Assembly: GCA_012838635.1 (NCBI GenBank)
Contig: DUOW01000014.1
Location: forward strand, 1 to 36,554
Direction of reading: 5' to 3'
Length of the DNA: 36,554 bases
DNA from: Acholeplasma sp.
GTDB lineage: Bacteria > Bacillota_I > Bacilli_A > ML615J-28 > CAG-698
The notes under the pieces were generated by a model. It searched no databases. It was not told the DNA's origin and was given only the letters and a program-made list of their open reading frames with translations. Made by a program: the position numbers and the translations under genes. Below are positions 16,071-23,221 of this stretch, piece by piece. The first letter of the stretch is position 1; every line of letters begins with the position of its first letter.

Positions 16071-16619
16071 ATGAAGAAAAGACAAAAGTTTATTTTAGTT
16101 GCAATCTTAATGCTTTTAGTATCTGCATCAATTGGTGGTGCTTATGCTTACTGGGCAGGAACAGTTAATGCTCCTACACCAGAAGACGAGACTATTGCTA
16201 TTAACATTGGTGAAGGTAAAGAAGTTGCTACTGTTTTAAACGTAAGTGGAGACAATGGGGCTCAAAACAAAGTTTTAGTTCCAGCTGGACAAATTGATAA
16301 CAGTGTTGAAGTACCTGAAGGATCAACGCTTGTAGAAGAAGTTACTGTCGTTTATACAGCTACATGGACTGGAGTTACTGGTGCTACTGGTACTTTAAAT
16401 GTTGCTATGGGCTCTGTTACTATTGATGGATCTGAAACTACTCATGCTGATTTAGTAAATGTTACTATTACAAGTGAAAATACTGCTATTACTGGTGGTA
16501 CAGATGTAACTGTTACTGTAAAAGTTACTTTAACAGAACCAGCTAACAAAACTATTTATGATGCTATTAAAGGGAAAGCAATTTCTATTCCATTAACATT
16601 TAAAGTTGTTCCTAACTAA
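16071..16619 (+). CDS. Secreted TasA/SipW-type surface protein, copy 2
   Basis: A 182-residue intact member of the array. A signal sequence (MKKRQK plus a hydrophobic core) leads into GGAYAYWAGTVNAP, with likely cleavage after AYA. The mature part is Thr-, Val- and Gly-rich and looks all-beta. Shared blocks are INIGEG, KVLVPAGQIDNSV, the YTATW strand, VTIDG, HADLVNV and LTEPANKTIYDAIKGKAI. The layout resembles SipW-dependent TasA/CalY-type matrix proteins, with a signal ending in AYAY[WF] and then a VxPGxxxxN-like turn and beta strands. The homology is suggested by pattern only. It has its own strong promoter and terminator. Function is probably extracellular fibre or matrix (inference). Confidence 0.8.
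   Translation: MKKRQKFILVAILMLLVSASIGGAYAYWAGTVNAPTPEDETIAINIGEGKEVATVLNVSGDNGAQNKVLVPAGQIDNSVEVPEGSTLVEEVTVVYTATWTGVTGATGTLNVAMGSVTIDGSETTHADLVNVTITSENTAITGGTDVTVTVKVTLTEPANKTIYDAIKGKAISIPLTFKVVPN
16536..16577 (+). repeat. 42-base segment identical to 15817-15858
   Basis: This is the copy-2 partner of the identical block in copy 1, encoding EPANKTIYDAIKGK. Confidence 0.85.
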
Positions 16620-16649
16620 GATTGAAATTAAAAGTAAGAGGAAATAAAG

Positions 16650-16674
16650 GTAGACCTATATGGTCTACATTTTT
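16650..16674 (+). terminator. Terminator after copy 2
   Basis: GTAGACC (16650-16656) pairs with GGTCTAC (16662-16668) around a 5-base loop, followed by a T-rich tract. The terminator after copy 4 has the same GTAGAC/GTCTAC core. Confidence 0.85.
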
Positions 16675-16709
16675 TATTTTCAAACCTTAAAAATACCTTA
16701 AAAAAACTC

Positions 16710-16738
16710 TTGCTTTTTATAATAGGTTTTGGTATAAC
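16710..16738 (+). promoter_or_regulatory. Promoter of surface-protein copies 3 and 4
   Basis: TTGCTT (16710-16715) and TATAAC (16733-16738) are 17 bases apart, and GGAGAGG follows before the ATG at 16768. Confidence 0.75.
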
Positions 16739-16767
16739 TAGACAAGAATAAAAGAAGGAGAGGTAAG

Positions 16768-17388
16768 ATGAAAAATAGAAAGAAATTTTTATTACTAGCT
16801 ATTTTAGTGTTTCTAATTTCTGCATCATTTAGTGGAGCTTATGCTTATTGGGCTGGTACTGTTAATGCACCTGATCAAAAAACTAATACTATTGCTATAA
16901 ACATTGGTGAGGGTGGAGTTATTGATACTGAGATTACTTTAAATCCTTTATTTGGGGGAACTAATGGTGGGAATAAGGTATTAGTGCCTACTGGACAAAT
17001 TCCTAATAGTGTTGCCGCACCTGCTGGTAAAGAACTTGTAGATAAAGTAGAAATTACTTACGGAGTTGAATGGAAACCAGTATCTGCATCTGCTAATATT
17101 ACGGGAACTGAAGGTACTATTTCTGTAGCTTTGGATGCTGTTACAATTGGTGGAGATACTGCACATGCTGATTTAGTTAAGGTAGAATATAAAAAACCTG
17201 GAATATCAGCACCTTATGAGTCTATTAATGGAGCTCCTGCAACATATATCCAACATGCTCATGTGCCAGCGCCATATACTTATATTAGAGTTACTTTAGA
17301 AGAACCTGTAGATAAAGCAACATATGAAGCTATCATTGGTAAAGAAATTGTTATTAAATTGAAATTCAGTGTAACGGTTAATCCGTAA
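16768..17388 (+). CDS. Secreted TasA/SipW-type surface protein, copy 3
   Basis: A 206-residue intact paralogue. MKNRKKF and a hydrophobic core lead to SGAYAYWAGTVNAP, nearly identical to copies 1 and 2. The mature part keeps INIGEGG, KVLVPTGQIPNSV, VEITYGVEW with the conserved Trp, VTIGGDTAHADLVKV and LEEPVDKATYEAIIGKEI. It has an extra Pro- and Tyr-rich insertion (about residues 148-172) not present in copy 2. A GGAGAGG ribosome site precedes the ATG. No terminator separates it from copy 4, which follows after 29 bases, so the two are probably one transcript. Confidence 0.8.
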   Translation: MKNRKKFLLLAILVFLISASFSGAYAYWAGTVNAPDQKTNTIAINIGEGGVIDTEITLNPLFGGTNGGNKVLVPTGQIPNSVAAPAGKELVDKVEITYGVEWKPVSASANITGTEGTISVALDAVTIGGDTAHADLVKVEYKKPGISAPYESINGAPATYIQHAHVPAPYTYIRVTLEEPVDKATYEAIIGKEIVIKLKFSVTVNP

Positions 17389-17417
17389 AAAATAAAATGC
17401 TCGGAATCGAGGTAAAT

Positions 17418-18005
17418 ATGGGGAAAAAGAAGAAAATAATTATTATAGTAATTTTAGTATTTGTAATGTCATTTACTATTGATGGAGCTTATGCCTATTG
17501 GGCAGGAACAATTAATGCCCCTGCAGAAGAAAGCGATACTGTTAATATCAACATTGGTGAGGCTAAAGCAGTTAACACCGTTTTAACATTAAATGGGACT
17601 ACAACTTCAGGACAAGTTTTAGTTCCTGTTGGTCAAGTTGCCAATAGTAATGCGCCTTCTGGATCTACTCCGGTTGAACAAATTACTTTTCAGTATACAG
17701 CTAATTGGAATGAAGTCGCAGGTAGTGCTTTAGGTGCTACTGGATCTTTTACTGTAACTTTAGGGCAAATTACAATCAATGGTTCAACAGCTAATGCTGG
17801 TTTAATTCATGTTTTTATAGGATAAACAGCAACTGGTGCTCCTTTAACAACTTCATATACAATGCCTAACCCGATTAGCATTGCAACTCCATATGTATTT
17901 TATATCACGTTTACGATGGATTGTCCTGGTACAACAACCGTTTATAATGAAGTAATTAATAAACCAATCGCAATTCCACTAACATTTAGTGTTGCTGTTA
18001 ATTAA
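17418..18005 (+). pseudogene. Surface-protein array copy 4, interrupted by an in-frame TAA
   Basis: The start is placed at ATG 17418 because GAGGT (17409-17413) precedes it and MGKKKK aligns with the signal starts of the paralogues. The ATG at 17397 would add seven unrelated residues. The frame carries GAYAYWAGTINAP, INIGEA, QVLVPVGQVANS and FQYTANW, then meets TAA at 17823-17825. The same frame then stays open to 18005 with recognisable family sequence (TTTVYNEVINKPIAIPLTF). The stop aligns roughly with a Lys of copy 3 (AAA to TAA possible). Translation would give a 135-residue protein lacking the last two or three strands. Confidence 0.75.
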
Positions 18006-18008
18006 TAA

Positions 18009-18034
18009 ATGTAGACAGAAATGTCTACATTTTT
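18009..18034 (+). terminator. Terminator after copy 4
   Basis: ATGTAGACA (18009-18017) pairs perfectly with TGTCTACAT (18022-18030) around a GAAA tetraloop, followed by a T-run. Confidence 0.9.
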
Positions 18035-18060
18035 ATTTTGATTTAAAATAAATTATTTTA

Positions 18061-18089
18061 TTGTATAATAAAGATAAATGTGATATAAT
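18061..18089 (+). promoter_or_regulatory. Promoter of the cmk-rpsA operon
   Basis: TTGTAT (18061-18066) and TATAAT (18084-18089) are 17 bases apart. A TG at 18081-18082 makes this an extended -10 promoter as well. Confidence 0.8.
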
Positions 18090-18110
18090 GTATAAGATTT
18101 GAGGTGTTTT

Positions 18111-20531
18111 ATGAATTGGCAGATTGCAATTGATGGACCTAGCGGTGCTGGTAAAAGTACAATTGCGAAGTTGTTGGCGAAGAAGTTAGGCTTTGTTTAT
18201 GTAGATACGGGTGCCATGTATCGGGCTATAACTTTAAAAGCTTTAAATTTAAAGATTGATTTAGAAGATGAATCAAAATATGATTTTCTTGAAGAGACAG
18301 TAATTAAATTTGATGGTGATCAAATTTATTTAGATGGTAAAGATGTAACTGAAGAAATTAGAAGTTTAGAAGTTACAAATAATGTATCTTTAGTTTCTAA
18401 GTATAAGTCGGTTAGAGAACATTTAGTATCAATGCAAAGAAAGATTGCTTTAGATTCTAATATTGTGATGGATGGCCGTGATATTGGAACTGTTGTTTTA
18501 AAAGATGCTAATCTTAAAATCTATTTAGATGCTACACTTGAAGAGCGTGCTAAAAGAAGAAGAGATGAGAGAATAGCAAAAGGTCAAGAAGTTTCAAGTA
18601 TTGAAGAAACGATTGAAGAGTTAAAGATAAGAGATCATAAAGATTCAACAAGAGAAATTAGCCCTTTAAAAAAGGCTGACGATGCTATATTAATAGACAC
18701 TACAAATTTAAGTATTGACAAGGTGATTAGTGAAATCACGAAATTAGTTTTGGAAAGAGGTTTAAAGATGGAAAAGAAGGCAGAAACTAAAGCTTTAGCA
18801 GAAGATGTTAAAGCAAATGATGCAAGTGAAGTAGAACTTGAAGAAGAAAAATCTACTAAAGAAGTTGTAAAAGAAGAAGCTGAAGAAGAAAAGGAAGAAG
18901 CAACTTCTAGTGATCAAAAAAACAATTTAAGAGTAAGTAAATTCAAAAAATTAGAACATCTTTATGGTCTTGTTTTAAGTATTGAATCTAACCCAACAAA
19001 CAGAAAAAGAGAAAGAGCTCTTATTTTAGGTGTAGGTGATGATGATATGCTTAAAATTAAAAAAGATGGCAAGTTAGTAAAAGATGGTAAACTTGTTTTA
19101 GATGCAGCTGATAAGATTATGAATATGGAAGATGTAAAGGTGGAAAAAGGTTATTTATATCGTCATGATTTTGATCAAATTAAAGAAGATGAAGGTTTAT
19201 TAGATTTATTAGTTGTTGGGGATTTACTTGAACTGATTGTGAAAAAGATTGAAAAAGCAAAAGAATCTGGAGAACCAAATCTACTTTTTTCAACGAAACT
19301 ATTAAAACTTTATAAAGATATTGAAGAAATTGAAAAAGAACATGAAGCAAATAAAGATAAAGTGTTTGAAGCACAAGTAGTTCGTTATTCATCAAAAGGT
19401 AAAGAAGAAGGTAAAGCAGACTTACTATTAAAATATAATGGTATTAACTGTTTCTTACCATCACTTCAAATTAACGCTACTGATGAAGAAAAACAAGAAC
19501 TTGTTGGTAAGACTTTAGAAGTTGCTGTTATTAGAGTTGATAAACCAAGATTAAGATTAATCGTTTCTAATAAAGCAGCTCAAGCAATTAAATACAGAAA
19601 AGAATTAGAAGAAAAAGTAGCTAAGATTGAAGTTGGAGCTACATATAAAGGTTTAATTAAGAATGTGGAGACATATGGTGCCTTTGTGGAAATCGTTGAA
19701 GGTGTTGATGCCTTATTACACGTTTCTGAATGGAGTCATGACCGCATTCGTAATTTAAAGAATACGGTAAAAGTTGGTACTAAAGTTGAATTCAAAGTTT
19801 TAGGTAAAGAACAAAAAGGTAATGAATTCCATATTTCTATTTCTCGTAAAGCTTTACTTCCAGACTATTATGGAGATTATGCTAAGAGTAAAAAGTTAGG
19901 CGATGTTGAAGAGTTAGAAGTTGTAGAAATCAATAACTCAGGTGTTGTTTTAAAACTAAATGAAGGATCGACTGGATTCTTACCAAAGAGTGAATTTGCT
20001 TGGGAAAAGAATGTTTTTATTAAAGATTATACTGACTTAGGTGAAAAGTTAAAGGTAAAAATTATTGAACTTGAACCTCAAAGAAAGAGAGTTATTTTCT
20101 CACGCAAACAATTATTTGAAAATCCTTGGGAAACTTTAAAATTAGAAGAAAACCAAACTATTACTGTAAATGTAATTGCTAAGTTAAAAGATGGCTTTAA
20201 AGTTGAATATCAAAACTTAATTGGTTATATGCCAAGTAATAGCGTTCATTCAATGAAACTAGAAGATATTAAAGAAGGAATGGATTTAGAAGTTGTTGTT
20301 GGCCGTTTTGATCCTGAAGAAACTAGATTTGTTGTATACAAAGATCAAAGAGCACCTAGAGCACCAAAAGCTCCAAAAGCTGATAAACCAAAGGGAGCAC
20401 CTCGTGGTAAAGGGGCAAAACAAGAACAAGTTCAACTTCCTCAAGAGAGTATTTCAAGTAATCTTAAGGATTTAATTAAAGACCAACTTGATCAAGATGA
20501 ATTAAAGAAATTAAAGGATTCTAAAAAGTAG
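18111..20531 (+). CDS. cmk-rpsA: Cytidylate kinase fused to ribosomal protein S1
   Basis: An 806-residue two-enzyme fusion counted from ATG 18111 (GAGGTG 5 bases upstream). Residues 1 to about 217 are a complete CMP kinase: P-loop GPSGAGKST, DTGAMYRA, MDGRDIGTVV and RRRDERIAKG. It phosphorylates CMP and dCMP. A highly acidic Glu/Lys linker covers about 220-275. A degenerate S1-like region follows, then four S1 RNA-binding repeats starting near 418, 507, 596 and 680. The third, KGLIKNVETYGAFVEIVEG, is the most canonical. The tail is basic (Pro, Lys, Gly). S1 helps mRNA bind the 30S subunit. cmk and rpsA are adjacent in many bacteria. Here no stop separates them, yet a ribosome site and Met220 remain at the junction. 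It sits upstream of der and gpsA. Confidence 0.93.
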   Translation: MNWQIAIDGPSGAGKSTIAKLLAKKLGFVYVDTGAMYRAITLKALNLKIDLEDESKYDFLEETVIKFDGDQIYLDGKDVTEEIRSLEVTNNVSLVSKYKSVREHLVSMQRKIALDSNIVMDGRDIGTVVLKDANLKIYLDATLEERAKRRRDERIAKGQEVSSIEETIEELKIRDHKDSTREISPLKKADDAILIDTTNLSIDKVISEITKLVLERGLKMEKKAETKALAEDVKANDASEVELEEEKSTKEVVKEEAEEEKEEATSSDQKNNLRVSKFKKLEHLYGLVLSIESNPTNRKRERALILGVGDDDMLKIKKDGKLVKDGKLVLDAADKIMNMEDVKVEKGYLYRHDFDQIKEDEGLLDLLVVGDLLELIVKKIEKAKESGEPNLLFSTKLLKLYKDIEEIEKEHEANKDKVFEAQVVRYSSKGKEEGKADLLLKYNGINCFLPSLQINATDEEKQELVGKTLEVAVIRVDKPRLRLIVSNKAAQAIKYRKELEEKVAKIEVGATYKGLIKNVETYGAFVEIVEGVDALLHVSEWSHDRIRNLKNTVKVGTKVEFKVLGKEQKGNEFHISISRKALLPDYYGDYAKSKKLGDVEELEVVEINNSGVVLKLNEGSTGFLPKSEFAWEKNVFIKDYTDLGEKLKVKIIELEPQRKRVIFSRKQLFENPWETLKLEENQTITVNVIAKLKDGFKVEYQNLIGYMPSNSVHSMKLEDIKEGMDLEVVVGRFDPEETRFVVYKDQRAPRAPKAPKADKPKGAPRGKGAKQEQVQLPQESISSNLKDLIKDQLDQDELKKLKDSKK
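18754..18770 (+). promoter_or_regulatory. Internal ribosome site and start at the CMK-S1 junction
   Basis: AAAGAGG (18754-18760) is followed after 7 bases by an in-frame ATG (18768-18770, Met220). The position is the exact boundary between the kinase and the acidic linker. It could produce a free S1 protein of about 587 residues alongside the fusion. Confidence 0.5.
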
Positions 20532-20538
20532 GTAAGAT

Positions 20539-21855
20539 ATGGCAGGAGTTGTTGCAATAATTGGTAGACCTAACGTTGGTAAATCAAGCTTATTTAATAG
20601 AATTATTGGTGAGCGCCTATCAATTACTGATGATGTAAGTGGGATAACAAGAGATCGTCTTTATGCCCAAGCATCTTGGCTAAATCAACAATTTTCTGTA
20701 ATTGATACAGGGGGCATCATCTTAAAAGATGAGCCCTTTTCTCATGAAATTAGAATGCAAGCTGAAATTGCTATTAAAGAAGCCGATGTAATTATTATGG
20801 TAGTTGATATTACAATTGGGGCTACAAAAGAAGATGAAGATGTGATTCGCATCTTACAAACATCTAATAAACCTGTAATTGTAGCGGTAAACAAAGTTGA
20901 TAACTTAGAACTGTCTCATGAGATTTATGAGTTTTATAAATTAGGAGTTGACCATTTACTACCAGTATCATCAATTCACGGTTTAGGAATTGGTGATTTA
21001 CTTGATTTAGTCGTTAGTTTATTACCAAAAGAAAATAAAGAAAAAGAAAATCAAGGTATTAAATATTCTTTAGTAGGTGAACCTAATGTTGGTAAATCTA
21101 CTTTAGTAAATGCGATTTTAGGAGAAAAAAGAGCAATTGTTAGTTCAATCCCTGGTACCACAACAGATGCTGTTGATACTAGTTATAAAAGAAATGGCAA
21201 AGAGTATGTTGTGATTGATACAGCAGGACTAAAAAAAGAAGGTAAGCTCTATGAGAATTTAGAAAAGTATAGTTTCTTAAGAGCAATGAGAGCAATTGAA
21301 AGATCAGACTTATCAATCCTTGTTTTAGATGCTACAAAACCTTTAACAGAACAAACAAAAAGAATTGCAGGTTATATTAAAGACTATAACAGAGCAATGA
21401 TTATTGTTTATAATAAATGGGATTTAGTTACTAAAGATTCTAATACAATGAAAGAAATGACTGATAATTTATATGAGTTTATGCCATTTTTATGGTATGT
21501 ACCAGTTATCTTTTTATCAGCTTTTAATAAAGAGAGAATTAATTTACTGCTTGATACGATTGATCAAGTTTATGAAAACTATACCCAAAGAATTAATACA
21601 TCTTTATTAAATGATATTATTATGGAAGCTGTAGTATTAAACCCACCTAGTGAGTTTAATCAAAAGACTTTGAAAGTCTATTATGCAACTCAAGAGGATA
21701 TTGCTCCCCCATCAATTGTTTTGTTTGTAAATGAACCAAGTGCAATTCATTTTTCATACAAGCGTTATTTAGAAAACAAAATACGAGAGAACTTTGATTT
21801 TACAGGAGCACCTTTAAAAATCACTTTAAGAAAGAAGGATAGTCATGAGTTATAA
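20539..21855 (+). CDS. der: Ribosome-assembly GTPase Der (EngA)
   Basis: A 438-residue protein with two tandem GTPase domains, unique to Der. The first has GRPNVGKSS, DTGG and NKVD. The second (from about 174) has GEPNVGKST, DTAG and NKWD. A KH-like C-terminal domain ends the protein. Der acts in 50S assembly. It starts 7 bases after the cmk-rpsA stop, behind a weak AGGTAAG site, and overlaps gpsA by 11 bases. The cmk-S1-der-gpsA-HU order matches the Bacillus neighbourhood. Length and motifs are normal. Confidence 0.97.
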   Translation: MAGVVAIIGRPNVGKSSLFNRIIGERLSITDDVSGITRDRLYAQASWLNQQFSVIDTGGIILKDEPFSHEIRMQAEIAIKEADVIIMVVDITIGATKEDEDVIRILQTSNKPVIVAVNKVDNLELSHEIYEFYKLGVDHLLPVSSIHGLGIGDLLDLVVSLLPKENKEKENQGIKYSLVGEPNVGKSTLVNAILGEKRAIVSSIPGTTTDAVDTSYKRNGKEYVVIDTAGLKKEGKLYENLEKYSFLRAMRAIERSDLSILVLDATKPLTEQTKRIAGYIKDYNRAMIIVYNKWDLVTKDSNTMKEMTDNLYEFMPFLWYVPVIFLSAFNKERINLLLDTIDQVYENYTQRINTSLLNDIIMEAVVLNPPSEFNQKTLKVYYATQEDIAPPSIVLFVNEPSAIHFSYKRYLENKIRENFDFTGAPLKITLRKKDSHEL

Positions 21856-22849
21856 AATTGCTATTGTTGGGTCTGGTAGTTGGGGTAGTGCTTTAGCCCA
21901 AATTCTATCAGATAATAAACATGAAGTTTTAATGTATGATATTGATGATAAAATTGTTACAGAAATAAACAAAGACCATACTAATAAAAGTAAACTAGGA
22001 TCAAGTAAATTAAACGAAGATATTAAAGCTACTAAAGATCTTACAAAAGCAATTGATTATGGCGAGATTATTTTACTTGCTGTTCCAACTGCTGTTGTAA
22101 GATTAGTTTTATCAGAAATAAACAAAGTTATTAAAGAGCCAAAGCTTTTTGTGAATGTAGCTAAAGGTATTGAACCAGAAACTTTTAAAAGAGTATCAGA
22201 GATTGTTTATGAAGAAATAGCTGAAGCGATGATTAAAGGTTATGTTGTTCTAACGGGGCCAAGTCACGCCGAAGAAGTTGTTATTGGGATGTTAACTTTA
22301 GTAACAGCAGCATCAAATAATTTAGATGATGCAAAACTTGTCCAAAAGATTTTTAGTAATAAAACATACTTTAGAGTATATACATCAACAGACCTAATTG
22401 GAGCTGAACTTTGTGGCTCTTTAAAGAACGTTATTGCTCTTGCTAGTGGTATGGCTTATGGTTTAAAGTTTGGTGATAATACTTTAGCTGCTTTAATTAC
22501 AAGAGGTTTACTTGAAATCAAGAGAATAGTTTTAGTTTTAGGTGGTAAAATCGAAACAGTTTATGGCCTATCAGGAATGGGTGATTTAATTGTAACTTGT
22601 ACCTCTCACCATAGCCGTAACTTTCAAGCAGGGATTAAAATAGCCCAAGGTAAAAACTTAAAACAAACATTATCAGAGATGACAATGGTTGTAGAAGGGG
22701 CAAGAACAGCTGTTGCTGCTCATCAAATAATTAAAGAATATAAGATTTCTGCCCCAATTATGGAAGGTGTTTATGACATCGTTTATAAACAAAAAGATGT
22801 GAAAAAGGCGATTTCTAAATTGATGTCAAGGTCTTTAAAACCAGAATAA
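21845..22849 (+). CDS. gpsA: Glycerol-3-phosphate dehydrogenase [NAD(P)+]
   Basis: A 334-residue enzyme that reduces dihydroxyacetone phosphate to sn-glycerol 3-phosphate, the backbone of membrane phospholipids. The N-terminal Rossmann motif is VGSGSWGSALA. The catalytic region has GPSHAEEV, then LKNVIALASGMAYGL with the conserved Lys, then the GLSGMGDLIVTC block and the SRN motif. The start overlaps der by 11 bases with GAAGGA upstream. The gene ends at a strong terminator that closes the cmk-der-gpsA operon. Confidence 0.97.
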   Translation: MSYKIAIVGSGSWGSALAQILSDNKHEVLMYDIDDKIVTEINKDHTNKSKLGSSKLNEDIKATKDLTKAIDYGEIILLAVPTAVVRLVLSEINKVIKEPKLFVNVAKGIEPETFKRVSEIVYEEIAEAMIKGYVVLTGPSHAEEVVIGMLTLVTAASNNLDDAKLVQKIFSNKTYFRVYTSTDLIGAELCGSLKNVIALASGMAYGLKFGDNTLAALITRGLLEIKRIVLVLGGKIETVYGLSGMGDLIVTCTSHHSRNFQAGIKIAQGKNLKQTLSEMTMVVEGARTAVAAHQIIKEYKISAPIMEGVYDIVYKQKDVKKAISKLMSRSLKPE

Positions 22850-22877
22850 AATCTAGAAATATTTTCTAGATTTTTTT
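22850..22877 (+). terminator. Terminator after gpsA
   Basis: AATCTAGAAA (22850-22859) pairs perfectly with TTTCTAGATT (22863-22872) around a 3-base loop, and the T-run continues to 22877. Confidence 0.9.
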
Positions 22878-22907
22878 AAAATATTCCTTTAATTTTTAAG
22901 GGATTAG

Positions 22908-22916
22908 TGTTATACT
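22908..22916 (+). promoter_or_regulatory. Extended -10 promoter of the HU-ankyrin operon
   Basis: TGTTATACT is an extended -10 box (TG-n-TATACT) with a weak TTTAAT -35 box at 22888-22893, spacing 17. Confidence 0.65.
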
Positions 22917-22941
22917 TTGAGAAACAAAGGGGGATTAAAAA

Positions 22942-23214
22942 ATGAAAAAGGAGGAGTACTTAAGTATTATTAGTCAAAAGACCAAACTTACGAAAAAAGA
23001 TATTGACTTAGTAGTTACCGAATATCTTGAATTAGTAAAAGAACAATTAAAGACTAATGGTAAGGTAAGTATTACTAACTTTGGAACATTCAAAAAAAAT
23101 GTTACGAAACCTTTTAGTTATTTTAGTCCTGTAGATGGCAAAGCTTTAGAAACAGAAGGGATTATTAAGATCTCTTTTTCATCTTCTAAACAATTATTGG
23201 AGAAAATGAAGTAG
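22942..23214 (+). CDS. HU/IHF-family DNA-binding protein, divergent
   Basis: A 90-residue protein of HU length. Two N-terminal helices are followed by the ITNFGTF strand hallmark (about 44-50). The DNA-contacting arm, usually RNPxTG, reads FSPVDGK here and keeps the intercalating Pro63 and Gly66 but loses the Arg and Asn. The family bends DNA and compacts the nucleoid. Position after gpsA matches hbs in Bacillus, which favours an orthologue of HU. The basic charge of the arm is low, so binding strength may differ. An AAAGGGGG ribosome site lies upstream. It is 7 bases from the ankyrin gene. Confidence 0.88.
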   Translation: MKKEEYLSIISQKTKLTKKDIDLVVTEYLELVKEQLKTNGKVSITNFGTFKKNVTKPFSYFSPVDGKALETEGIIKISFSSSKQLLEKMK

Positions 23215-23221
23215 GTGGCAT

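Noticed and set aside
16981-17166. Minus-strand frame inside surface-protein copy 3
   Set aside because: The Ser/Asn/Cys-rich product is the complement of the Thr/Val/Gly codons of copy 3. No start signals.
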